NCBI RefSeq assembly: GCF_026625785.1
Contig: NZ_CP113063.1
Span: 1,054,001-1,118,000 of the forward strand
Source of the DNA: Gordonia sp. SL306
GTDB taxonomy: Bacteria > Actinomycetota > Actinomycetes > Mycobacteriales > Mycobacteriaceae
Length of the DNA stretch: 64,000 nucleotides
Direction: 5' to 3'
A program made the position numbers and the translations under genes. The notes below the pieces were generated by a model that made no database searches, was not told the DNA's origin, and was given only the letters and a program-made list of their open reading frames with translations. This document shows positions 42,650 to 50,667 of this stretch, piece by piece. The first letter of the stretch is position 1. Every line of letters begins with the position of its first letter.

Positions 42650-43394
42650 CTCCTGCCTGCTTTCCGAGATAGGACTCGCGGACAGCCTTGTCGGCGACGA
42701 CCGCCGCCGGTTTTCCCTGCGCGATGAGTTCGCCCTGGTTCATACCGAAGAGGTAGTCACAGACGTCGACCATCATCGCGACGTCGTGCTCGACGAGAAG
42801 TTGCGTGAGACCCTCCGACTGCAACGCGCGCATCAGGTCGCTGACCTCGTCGCGCTCTGCGGTGTTCATGCCCGCGGTCGGCTCGTCGAGCAGCAGCAGC
42901 CGTGGTTTGCCGACGATCGCTCGCGCGATCTCGACGCGACGCTGCATTCCGTAAGACAGTTCGCTTGGCCGCACTCGCTGTATCGCGGTGATGCCGACCC
43001 GCTCCATCACCTCGTCGACGGCCGAGTCGGGCAGTTCCCGACGCCGGCTCCGCGACACCGTGTCCAGACCGAGGCGCACATTGTCCCGCACGGTGCGATC
43101 GTCGATGAGGCGGACGGTCTGGAAGGTGCGCGCCACTCCGAGGTGCGCCACCCGGTGCGGCCGCACCTTCGTGAACTGGGTGCCGTCGAACTTCATCTCG
43201 CCGCGCGTCAACGGGTTGAGTCGGGTCACCGCGCCGAGCAGCGTCGATTTACCGGAACCGTTGGAGCCCATGATCCCGTAGATCAGCCCTTCGTCGAGAC
43301 TGATCGTGACACCGTCGACTGCTTTGACGCCCCCGAAGTGCACGGCGATGTCGGTCAATTCGAGGAGCGGCTGGCGGGTATCGCTGCTGGTCAT
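42642..43394 (-). CDS. livG: Branched-chain amino acid-type ABC transporter ATPase (LivG)
   Basis: A 250-residue ATPase with Walker A GSNGSGKST, the LivG-type ARTFQTVRLIDDRTVRDNV segment, signature ELSYGMQRRVEIARAI (a variant, SYGMQ for SGGQQ), Walker B LLLLDEPTAGMN and LVEHDVAMMVDVCD. ATG at 43394 overlaps the livM stop (ATGA). Partner of LivF. Confidence 0.93.
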   Translation of the reverse strand: MTSSDTRQPLLELTDIAVHFGGVKAVDGVTISLDEGLIYGIMGSNGSGKSTLLGAVTRLNPLTRGEMKFDGTQFTKVRPHRVAHLGVARTFQTVRLIDDRTVRDNVRLGLDTVSRSRRRELPDSAVDEVMERVGITAIQRVRPSELSYGMQRRVEIARAIVGKPRLLLLDEPTAGMNTAERDEVSDLMRALQSEGLTQLLVEHDVAMMVDVCDYLFGMNQGELIAQGKPAAVVADKAVRESYLGKQAGDA

Positions 43395-44290
43395 GACTCC
43401 GCCTTCGCGAGTTCGGGTCGGGTCGGTTCGATGCCGCCGCGGATGTCTCGCGTGCTCATGCGGTGCCACCCGTCGCGGATGACGCCGAGGACGCCGTTGG
43501 GCAGGTACAGCGCCGCGAGCACCACGATCACGCCGTAGATGAACTCTTCCCATTCGCTGACGAACGACACGACGGTCGGCAGCCACACGAACACGATCGA
43601 GCCGATCACGACACCGATCCACGAGCGGGTTCCGCCGACGACGATGACGGTCAGGGCCAGGACCACGAGGTGAAAGTTCACCTCGGCGGGGGTGATCGTG
43701 CTGCGCAGCAGCGTCGTGATGCCGCCTGCGAGACCGCCGACGAGTCCCGACGCGAGGAAGCTGAGCTGGCGATAGCGGGTGACGTCGATGCCCATCGCAC
43801 TCGCCAGTTCCGGATCCTCCCGGACGGCGTCGATGCGACGTCCCAGGCCGCGCGACTCGGTGAGCTGCGTGAGGAGGATGACGATGAGGGTCACCACGAG
43901 GATCGACCCGAAGGTCAGGTCGCCGAGCGCCCCGAACAGGCCGGACGCGCCGCCGGTGAGCTCGCCGCCGTTGACCGCGACCACCGCGACGATCAGGGTG
44001 AACGCGATGGTCGCCATACCCAGATACAGCCCGTTCAGCTTCGCCACGATCAGGCCGAGGAGATAGACGATGACGCCGGGGAGCAGCATGCCGAGCAGAA
44101 TCGCCGGGAACGTCGCCCAGCCGAGGTGGATCATCGCGGCGGCCGCGGTGTAACCGCCGATGCCGAACGCGCCGACGCCCGCGAAGGAGAACACGCCCAT
44201 GCGCATCGGAATCTGAATGCTCAACGCCATCAGGATGGTCGTGAGCGTCTGCTGGAGCAGAACCGCGTTGGCGTTGTACCAGTCGGTCAT
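43391..44290 (-). CDS. livM: Branched-chain amino acid-type ABC transporter permease (LivM)
   Basis: A 299-residue polytopic membrane protein with about nine hydrophobic segments. The SFAGVGAFGIGGYTAAA motif near 34-50 and the cytoplasmic EDPELASAMGIDVTRYRQLSFLASGLVGGLAG loop are the LivM coupling signature. Start overlaps the livH stop (ATGA). Confidence 0.93.
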   Translation of the reverse strand: MTDWYNANAVLLQQTLTTILMALSIQIPMRMGVFSFAGVGAFGIGGYTAAAAMIHLGWATFPAILLGMLLPGVIVYLLGLIVAKLNGLYLGMATIAFTLIVAVVAVNGGELTGGASGLFGALGDLTFGSILVVTLIVILLTQLTESRGLGRRIDAVREDPELASAMGIDVTRYRQLSFLASGLVGGLAGGITTLLRSTITPAEVNFHLVVLALTVIVVGGTRSWIGVVIGSIVFVWLPTVVSFVSEWEEFIYGVIVVLAALYLPNGVLGVIRDGWHRMSTRDIRGGIEPTRPELAKAES

Positions 44291-45171
44291 GTTCGTCTCA
44301 CTTCCTTGGTTCCGAAGATGCCCTGGGGCCGGAACAGGAGCACCAGGAAGATCAGTCCGAACGACACGGCGTCCACCCAGGTACCGAGTTCGAAGTGGAT
44401 CATCAGCGTTTCCGCGATGGCCAGGATGTATGCGCCGAGCACGGCGCCACCCATCGAACCGAGCCCGCCGAGGACGACGATGGCGAACGCCTTGATCAGC
44501 AGCGGATCACCGGACTCGGGGGCGATCGCACCGAGCTGCAGGGTGAGGAGTGCACCGGCGAGACCTGCGAGACCGCCCGCGACGGCCATCGTGCCCAGGG
44601 CGAGCGCGGACCGGTTGACACCCATGCCCTCGCTGATCTCCTGGTCGACGCCGATGGCGCGCAGCGCCAAACCCTGCCGGGACTTCTTCAGCCAGGCGGT
44701 CAGACCGACGCCGATGCCGATCGCCGCGACGAGGATGATGATCGTGGTCGTGGTGAACCGCAGCCCGGCGATCTCGTAGACCGAGGCCTCGTATCCGGTG
44801 TTGAAGCCGAACGGGCTGGCACCGCTCTCGCGTTGCGCGATCGCGATGGGGATCGCCGAGACGCCGATTCCTGCGATGATGATCCGAAGTTCGAGCGCGC
44901 GGTGGTTGCCGCCGTCGTTGACGATCTTCTGGAACACCAGCAACTGGGTGAGCAGCGACAGCACCGCACCGACCGTGATGCAGATCAGCAAGATGATCGG
45001 GAGCCCGAGCTCGACCTCCTTGGTGGCGATGTTCGCGACGAGCACCGAGAAGACGAACGTCGCACCGTGCGCGAAGTTCAGGATCCCGATTGTTCCCCAC
45101 GCCAGCGCCATGCCGAGCGCGAACAACAGATAAATCGAACCCAGCGTCGCCGCATTCAGAATCTCCTGCAT
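44287..45171 (-). CDS. livH: Branched-chain amino acid-type ABC transporter permease (LivH)
   Basis: A 294-residue permease with roughly eight membrane segments. GILNFAHGATFVFSVLVAN near 29-47 and RAIGVDQEISEGMGVNRSALALGTMAVAGGLAGLAGALL are diagnostic. First gene of the permease/ATPase group, 64 bases downstream of the binding-protein gene at 45236, so the importer is one transcriptional block livK-livH-livM-livG-livF. Confidence 0.93.
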   Translation of the reverse strand: MQEILNAATLGSIYLLFALGMALAWGTIGILNFAHGATFVFSVLVANIATKEVELGLPIILLICITVGAVLSLLTQLLVFQKIVNDGGNHRALELRIIIAGIGVSAIPIAIAQRESGASPFGFNTGYEASVYEIAGLRFTTTTIIILVAAIGIGVGLTAWLKKSRQGLALRAIGVDQEISEGMGVNRSALALGTMAVAGGLAGLAGALLTLQLGAIAPESGDPLLIKAFAIVVLGGLGSMGGAVLGAYILAIAETLMIHFELGTWVDAVSFGLIFLVLLFRPQGIFGTKEVRRT

Positions 45172-45235
45172 GTCGGACTTCCTGTCTGTGACCGGGTGAG
45201 GTCGCGGCCTGCAGCCGACCTCCGTACGAGGTGCT

Positions 45236-46393
45236 TCATTCGAGGAGGTCCTCTTCCCCGTCCTGCCACCGGACGATCACGCCGGGTACGCGCATGTCGT
45301 TGCCGTCGAAGGTGATGTCGCCCATCGCGCCGGCGAAGCCCGTGCCGGCAACCTTCGTCAGTCCGTCACGAACGCCTTCCCGGGACGAGTCGTTGGAAGC
45401 CTTGATGCCGCGAGCGATCCACCAGATGGCGTCGAAGCCCTCGGCCGCGTACGGGTCCGGCGACTTGCCGTACTTCTGCGTGTAGGCCGCGGTGAAGGCA
45501 TGCGATGCGGGTGCGTCCATCGCCGCCGAGAAGTCCACCGGGTAGACGAGACTGTTGGCAGCGGCGCCCGCGGGGGCGATCATCCCGGCACTCTGGTTGG
45601 TGGATCCGAGAACCTGACCGGTGTAGCCCGCCTGGCGCAGCTGCTTCATGAAGGTGACCGATTGGGGTGCGGTCAGCAGCATGACGACGGCCTGCGGCCT
45701 GGCCGCGGCGATCTGCTGGGACTGGCTGGTGAAGTCCTGGGTGGTCGACTGCACTTCAACGGTCTGGTCGATCGACAGACCGTACTTCTGCTGGTCGGGC
45801 TTGATGACGTCGCTGACCAGGCTCGCGTAGGTCGGGAGGGTGCCGTTGTAGATGAGCGAGAGCTGCTTGAATCCGTTGTCGGCCAGCCACTTGTCACCCT
45901 TGGTGTAATACGTTTCCATCGGTGCGGTCGCCCGGAACGTGTAGGCGCCGGTCACCACACCGGGCGAGCCGGACTGGGTGAAGACGGTCGGCACCTTGCT
46001 CTTGTTGACGATCGGTGCGACGGCGGCGGACTGTTGGCCGAGCGTCGGCCCGAGGATCGCCGAGACGTCGTTGTCGGCCATCGCCTTGGTCATGTCGCTG
46101 ACCGCTCGTTCGATCTCGCCGGCCGGATCGGATTGCGGCATCGTGATGGTGACGCCTTCGCCGAGGAAACGCTGTCCGTTGATCTGTTCGACGGCCAGTC
46201 GAGCACCACGGCTAGCACTGATACCCGCGTAGCCGACCGGCCCACTCTGGTCGTTGACAGCTGCGATGGTGATCGTTTTCGCGATCCCTTGGCCGGATTG
46301 CTGTGCCGAGCCGCCACCTGAGCTGCAGGCGGCCATGGCGAGAACACCAGACATCGTCAATGCGGCAAAGGCGGCATTTCTTCGGGCTTTCAC
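45236..46393 (-). CDS. Periplasmic-type binding lipoprotein of the importer (LivK-like, copy 1)
   Basis: A 385-residue solute-binding lipoprotein. GTG start at 46393 gives an Arg-rich N-terminus, hydrophobic core and lipobox LAMAAC with Cys23 as lipidation site. Then TITIAAVNDQSGPVGYAGISASRGARLAVEQIN and ILGPTLGQQSAAVAPIVNKSKVPTVFTQSG, as in ligand-receptor domains of the HAAT family. Close paralogue of the neighbouring copy. Ligand unknown. Confidence 0.92.
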   Translation of the reverse strand: MKARRNAAFAALTMSGVLAMAACSSGGGSAQQSGQGIAKTITIAAVNDQSGPVGYAGISASRGARLAVEQINGQRFLGEGVTITMPQSDPAGEIERAVSDMTKAMADNDVSAILGPTLGQQSAAVAPIVNKSKVPTVFTQSGSPGVVTGAYTFRATAPMETYYTKGDKWLADNGFKQLSLIYNGTLPTYASLVSDVIKPDQQKYGLSIDQTVEVQSTTQDFTSQSQQIAAARPQAVVMLLTAPQSVTFMKQLRQAGYTGQVLGSTNQSAGMIAPAGAAANSLVYPVDFSAAMDAPASHAFTAAYTQKYGKSPDPYAAEGFDAIWWIARGIKASNDSSREGVRDGLTKVAGTGFAGAMGDITFDGNDMRVPGVIVRWQDGEEDLLE

Positions 46394-46480
46394 CGTGTTG
46401 ATACCTCTCGTGATTGCGGGCGGGCATCCCCGCCGGCAGCGACTCGGATCAGTTGAAGTCACGATCTCCCGGCACCCTAA

Positions 46481-46494
46481 TCTCTGATAATAGT
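46481..46494. promoter_or_regulatory. Island operator site (TCTCT-GATA-ATAGT)
   Basis: The right half and centre match fully, the left half poorly; overlapped by ATAGT-AGAT-ATGAT at 46490-46503. About 90 bp before the first binding-protein gene (minus). Confidence 0.5.
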
Positions 46495-46551
46495 AGATAT
46501 GATCCGCCATATAGTGTCAAGGCTCACAGCCATGCGTCCCCACGACGAGGC

Positions 46552-46583
46552 GACCGCGGACTTCGACAAGGAAGACCGCGGTC
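46552..46583. terminator. Possible terminator hairpin after the second binding-protein gene
   Basis: GACCGCGG (46552-46559) and CCGCGGTC (46576-46583), 8-bp stem with 16-base loop, just past the stop of the gene at 46605. No T-run. Confidence 0.4.
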
Positions 46584-46604
46584 ACCCCGGTAGAACGGGA
46601 TCCC

Positions 46605-47762
46605 CTAGTCGACGAGCGACTCCTTGCTGCCGTCCCACTTGACCATCGCACCGGTGACGCGCATGTCATTGCCGTCGAATGTCAGGTCACCCATGGCGCC
46701 GGCGAAGCCCTGCCCGGCAACCTGCGCGAGGCCCTTCTGAATACCGCTGCGTGACGAGTCGTTCGATGCCTTGATCCCACGCGCTACCCACCAGAGGGCG
46801 TCGAAGCCCTCGGCCGCGTACGCGTCGGGCGCCTTGCCGAACTTCGCGGTGAACGCCTTGGTGAATGCCTGCGAGGTTTCACCGTCCATCGCGGACGAGA
46901 AGTCGACCGGGTAGACGAGGCCCTTGGCAGCAGCGCCTGCGGCGGCCGCGTTGCCCGAGCCCTGCACCGAGGTGCCGACGATCTGCCCCTGGTAGCCCGC
47001 CTGACGCAATTGCTTCATGAAGGTGACCGCCTGCGAGGCGATCAGCATCATGGACACGGCCGACGGGTTCGCCTGCGCGATCTGCTGGGCCTGTCCGGTG
47101 AAGTCCTGCGTAGTCGACTGCACCTCGATCGACTGGCCGACCTTGACTCCGTTGGCCGCGGCGTCCTTCGGGAACACCGTCTTACCAAGGTTGGCGAACG
47201 TCGGGTACGTCGCGTTGTAGATGACCGAGACGTTCTTGAGTCCGTTGTCGCCCAGCCACTTCGCCGCGATGTCGTAGTAGCTCTCCATCGGCGCCGTGGC
47301 GCGGAAGGTGTAGTCGTTGACCACGACCCCCTCCGAGCCGGACTGGGTGAAGACCGTCGGCACCTTGCGCTGACCGACTGCCGGCGCGACGGCCGCGGCC
47401 TGCTGCGCCATCGTCGGGCCGAGGATCACCGAAACGTCGTTGTCGGCCATCGTCTTGGTCATCTCACTGACGGCACGGTCGATCTCGCCCGCGGTGTCGG
47501 TCTGCTGAAGTTTCAGCGTGACGCCGTCGCCGAGGAAGCCCTGCTCGTTGACCTGGTCGATGGCGAGCTGAGCGCCCTTGCTGGCGCCGACGCCTGCGTA
47601 GGCCACCGGACCGGTCTGGTCGTTGACCGCCGCGATGGTGATCTGCTTCGCGACGCCCTGGCCACTCTGCTGGGTGCCGCTACCACCCCCACACGCGCTC
47701 AGGGCGAGCACGGCGACGGCCGCCACCGCCGCCACCGCAGTCTTCGTGGTCCCGATTTTCAT
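46605..47762 (-). CDS. Periplasmic-type binding lipoprotein (LivK-like, copy 2)
   Basis: A 385-residue lipoprotein with signal peptide and lipobox LSAC (Cys24), followed by a Gly/Ser/Gln linker and the same domain order as copy 1, including TITIAAVNDQTGPVAYAGVGASKGAQLAIDQVN and LVYPVDFSSAMDGETSQAFTKAF. Equal length and strong similarity throughout indicate tandem duplication. It has its own promoter region and operator-like site, so the two can be expressed separately. Sequence differences around the cleft suggest possibly different ligands. Confidence 0.92.
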   Translation of the reverse strand: MKIGTTKTAVAAVAAVAVLALSACGGGSGTQQSGQGVAKQITIAAVNDQTGPVAYAGVGASKGAQLAIDQVNEQGFLGDGVTLKLQQTDTAGEIDRAVSEMTKTMADNDVSVILGPTMAQQAAAVAPAVGQRKVPTVFTQSGSEGVVVNDYTFRATAPMESYYDIAAKWLGDNGLKNVSVIYNATYPTFANLGKTVFPKDAAANGVKVGQSIEVQSTTQDFTGQAQQIAQANPSAVSMMLIASQAVTFMKQLRQAGYQGQIVGTSVQGSGNAAAAGAAAKGLVYPVDFSSAMDGETSQAFTKAFTAKFGKAPDAYAAEGFDALWWVARGIKASNDSSRSGIQKGLAQVAGQGFAGAMGDLTFDGNDMRVTGAMVKWDGSKESLVD

Positions 47763-47810
47763 GATGCGAGAGTTCCTTTGCGTTGCCCCGGATCGAGGAT
47801 CGTATTTCTG

Positions 47811-47824
47811 ATAATAAATATGAT
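47811..47824. promoter_or_regulatory. Island operator site (ATAAT-AAAT-ATGAT)
   Basis: A 5-4-5 near-palindrome 49 bp upstream of the second binding-protein gene (minus). On the other strand it reads ATCAT-ATTT-ATTAT, close to the site at 11266. Confidence 0.5.
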
Positions 47825-47863
47825 TATGGCTAAGCCATCAATGGTCGCTGCGCGCCTTCCGCA

Positions 47864-48700
47864 TCACCGGATGTTGGCACCCGCATCCACTGGGAACGTC
47901 ACGCCGGTGACGTATCGCGCCTCGTCGCTGGACAAGAACAGCACGGCGTTGCTGATGTCGATCGACTCGACCCACGGAACCTGCAGCGCATTGAGGGACA
48001 CGAAGCCGTCACGGGCGTCGTCGACCGTCGGCTCGGCGACGTCCGGCGCGAACATGCCGTAGGTCCCCGGGTTCTGGATCATCGTCGTGTCGACGTTCGT
48101 CGGGTGAATCGTGTTGACGCGAATGTTATACGGCGCCAACTCATTTGCCATCGTACGCATCAGGCCGACGATCCCGTGTTTGGTCGACACGTAGTGGGCG
48201 ACGTGCTCGATGCCCTTGAGACCGCCGATCGACGACGTGAACACCATGGAACCGCCATTGCCTGCCTCGATCATTGAGGGAATGGCGACCTTGGCGGTGT
48301 GGAAGACGCCGGTGAGGTTGACGTCGATCATGTCGCGCCACTCCTGCGACGTCAGCTCCCACGACTTGGCGAACGACGCGATGCCCGCGTTCGCCACCAC
48401 CGTGTCGACGTGGCCGAACTCGGCCAGTCCAGCGTCGAAGGCCGCCTGCAGCTGATCGAGGTCCCGGACGTCGGCGACGCTGGTCACCATCTTCCGCCCG
48501 GTCTTGCTCACGAGCGCCCTGGTCTCCTCGAGCTCCGCCACAGTCGCCAGCGGGTAGGTCGATACCGACGCGATGTCGGCGCAGATGTCGACGCCGATGA
48601 TGTCGGCGCCCTCTTCGGCCAACCGAAGCGCATGACTGCGCCCCTGTCCGCGCGCCGCGCCGGTGATGAACGCGACCTTGCCTGCCATCCGTTGTGTCAT
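47864..48700 (-). CDS. Mycofactocin-coupled-type SDR oxidoreductase
   Basis: A 278-residue SDR of the same subfamily as those at 34.4 and 55.3 kb: VAFITGAARGQGRSHALRLAEEGADIIGVDIC, the spacer TYPLATVAELEETRALVSKTGRKM, catalytic FTSSIGG and YVSTKHG, and the long insert MIQNPGTYGMFAPDVAEPTVDDARDGF. It should oxidise an alcohol with a non-exchangeable NAD and mycofactocin as electron acceptor (known for the family; not testable from sequence). Stands alone between binding protein 2 and the NTF2/alcohol dehydrogenase pair. Confidence 0.88.
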   Translation of the reverse strand: MTQRMAGKVAFITGAARGQGRSHALRLAEEGADIIGVDICADIASVSTYPLATVAELEETRALVSKTGRKMVTSVADVRDLDQLQAAFDAGLAEFGHVDTVVANAGIASFAKSWELTSQEWRDMIDVNLTGVFHTAKVAIPSMIEAGNGGSMVFTSSIGGLKGIEHVAHYVSTKHGIVGLMRTMANELAPYNIRVNTIHPTNVDTTMIQNPGTYGMFAPDVAEPTVDDARDGFVSLNALQVPWVESIDISNAVLFLSSDEARYVTGVTFPVDAGANIR

Positions 48701-48866
48701 AAGAAGTTCTCCGATCTCGATAGCAATGAGGTGTCATCAGTGATCTGGCGGGACAAGTCAGGCGATCCGACTGCCCGCCAGCTCGTGACCGATCAATATG
48801 CAAGCGTCAGACCGCGACCGAGTATGATCCCTTCGCTCACAGTCGATTTGGTGCGCCGGTACCGGG

Positions 48867-49289
48867 TCACACCTCGAACGCGTCCATCTGCGGCGTCAGC
48901 ATCGGACTGATGACCCGCGCGGAAATCTTCCATCCGTCAGCGCCACGCTCGTAGGAGTCCCGGTTCAACGCGATCGCCTTGATCGCGCCGCCGTTGCGCA
49001 TCTCGCATTCGGCGTACACATAGTTCGTCCCGTGTGCGTGATCGTCGTCGTCGAAGTCGATGAGATGGTTGGACAGGATGTGCGCACCACGTTCGACCGC
49101 CGCGGCATCCGCGACAAAGAAGGCGAGGATGGCGGCGTGGCCCTCGTATCGTTCGAGTCCGACGGCGGTGGCGTCCCACACCGCATCCGCGGTGAACGCC
49201 GATGCTGCTTCTTCCGGGTCGCCGAGATCGAGCCCGCGGGCGTAGAGATTCGTGGCCCGGATGATGTCGTTGATGTCGTCTGCTCGCAT
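48867..49289 (-). CDS. NTF2-fold/SnoaL-like protein
   Basis: A 140-residue NTF2-type domain: IIRATNLYARGLDLGDPEEAASAFTADAVWDATAVG, HAAILAFFVADA, HILSNHLIDFDDDDHAHGTNYVYAECEM, then YERGADGWKISARVISPML. ATG at 49289 chosen; longer readings lie in the alcohol dehydrogenase tail region. Downstream partner of the alcohol dehydrogenase (34-base gap). Fifth NTF2-like gene in the island. Function unknown. Confidence 0.8.
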   Translation of the reverse strand: MRADDINDIIRATNLYARGLDLGDPEEAASAFTADAVWDATAVGLERYEGHAAILAFFVADAAAVERGAHILSNHLIDFDDDDHAHGTNYVYAECEMRNGGAIKAIALNRDSYERGADGWKISARVISPMLTPQMDAFEV

Positions 49290-49323
49290 GTCTTTCCCTT
49301 TCCGAGAGTGAACGATCGGCCGC

Positions 49324-50445
49324 TCAGAGGTCGTACATGATGACGCCGCGGATGTTCTTTCCCTCGCGCATGTCGGTGACCGCCTGGTTGATCTGCTCCA
49401 ACTCATAGGTCTTGGTCACCAGTTCGTCGAGCTTGAACTCACCGCGTCGGTACATGTCGGCGATCATCGGGATATCGCGACGCGCGTTGGTCGAGCCGTA
49501 AAGGGTGCCCTGCAGTCGTTTGCCGCTCATCGCGAAGGTGAACAGGTCGAACGGCACGTCGCGCTGCGTGACCGGGGCAGCGGAGGTGAGGACCAGCATG
49601 CCGCCGCGGCACACCATCTCCTGCGCGGGGTTGAGCAGGTGGCCGTAGGCGATGTCGACGGTGATCAGAACCTTGTCGGCACCCTGCCCACCGGTCAGAT
49701 CAGCGACCAGGCTCGCCGCCTCGTCGAGGTTGTTCACCGTGTGGGTGGCTCCGAACTTCTTGGCCTGGTCACGCTTGAACTCGACCGGGTCGACGGCGAC
49801 GATGTTCTTCGCGCGCTTGTGGACCGCACCCTGCACGGCGTTCATTCCGACGCCGCCGGTGCCGATGACGACGACGGTCTCACCGAGCTGGACATCGGCG
49901 GCATACACCGACGATCCCCATCCGGTCGGCACGCCGCAGCCGATGAGCGCAGCCTTGTCGAGGGGGATGTCCTTGCCGATCTTGACGCACGAGTCGATGT
50001 TCACGACGACGTACGGCGAGAAGGTTCCGAGGTAGGAGAACGGTCCGACGCCCTGGCCGCGAGCATGTACGCGGTGGGTGCCGTCCGGCGCGAAGCCGCC
50101 GAGGACGCCGGCACCCATGGTGCACAGGTTGGTCAGGCCGATGTTGCACTTCTCGCAGCGGCCGCAGGCCGGCATGAACGAGAGAACGACGTGGTCGCCG
50201 ACTTCGAAGTCAGTGACGTGCGGGCCGACCTCTTCGACGACGCCCGCGCCCTCGTGGCCGCCGATGATCGGGGCCCAGTCGAGCGGGATGTCGCCGGTGT
50301 CGACGTGGTCGTCACTGTGGCAGATGCCGGAGGCGGCCAGTTTCACCTTGACCTCCCGACTCTTCGGCGGGTCGATCTCGATCTCTTCGACGCTCCAGCC
50401 CGATCGAGTTCCGGGCTCCCAGATCAGTGCACCCATTGTCTTCAT
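49324..50445 (-). CDS. Zinc alcohol dehydrogenase, NDMA-dependent (mycofactocin-associated) type
   Basis: A 373-residue medium-chain dehydrogenase. Catalytic zinc ligands Cys42 (GICHSDD), His64-Glu65 (GGHEGAG) and the later Cys in IGCGVPTGWG; structural zinc at Cys94, 97, 100 and 108; cofactor motif GTGGVGMNAVQGAVH. The N-terminus MKTMGALIWEPGTRSGW and overall pattern match the NDMA-dependent family that keeps NAD bound and uses mycofactocin in vivo. AGGAG six bases before the ATG. Would oxidise a primary or secondary alcohol of the pathway. Confidence 0.92.
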   Translation of the reverse strand: MKTMGALIWEPGTRSGWSVEEIEIDPPKSREVKVKLAASGICHSDDHVDTGDIPLDWAPIIGGHEGAGVVEEVGPHVTDFEVGDHVVLSFMPACGRCEKCNIGLTNLCTMGAGVLGGFAPDGTHRVHARGQGVGPFSYLGTFSPYVVVNIDSCVKIGKDIPLDKAALIGCGVPTGWGSSVYAADVQLGETVVVIGTGGVGMNAVQGAVHKRAKNIVAVDPVEFKRDQAKKFGATHTVNNLDEAASLVADLTGGQGADKVLITVDIAYGHLLNPAQEMVCRGGMLVLTSAAPVTQRDVPFDLFTFAMSGKRLQGTLYGSTNARRDIPMIADMYRRGEFKLDELVTKTYELEQINQAVTDMREGKNIRGVIMYDL

Positions 50446-50540
50446 GAAGATCTCCTCCGAGTCGCTCACCCGATTGGGGCGAGATTCGTACCACCGACAG
50501 CGGTCACGGTGAGGTTCATCTCGTGACCGCAATCACAATA

Positions 50541-50554
50541 ACTATTATCATAAA
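50541..50554. promoter_or_regulatory. Island operator site (ACTAT-TATC-ATAAA)
   Basis: The left half and centre equal the perfect site at 29649; 96 bp upstream of the alcohol dehydrogenase (minus). Confidence 0.55.
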
Positions 50555-50616
50555 CACTGTCCAGAATAACGGGCAGGAAGTTTCACAATCCTCGATTTGA
50601 TGCCCTAATCACGCTA

Positions 50617-50630
50617 ACCATTATCATGAT
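50617..50630. promoter_or_regulatory. Island operator site (ACCAT-TATC-ATGAT)
   Basis: A 5-4-5 element 38 bp upstream of the MFS transporter GTG (plus), completing a divergent pair with 50541. Confidence 0.55.
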
Positions 50631-50667
50631 ATGAGTATGGGAGTGAACTCTGAGGAAGCACGCGAGC

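Noticed and set aside
48780-48830. Possible operator (ATCAATATGC...) before the SDR at 47864-48700
   Set aside because: Only half of one arm agrees with the consensus; not listed as a site.
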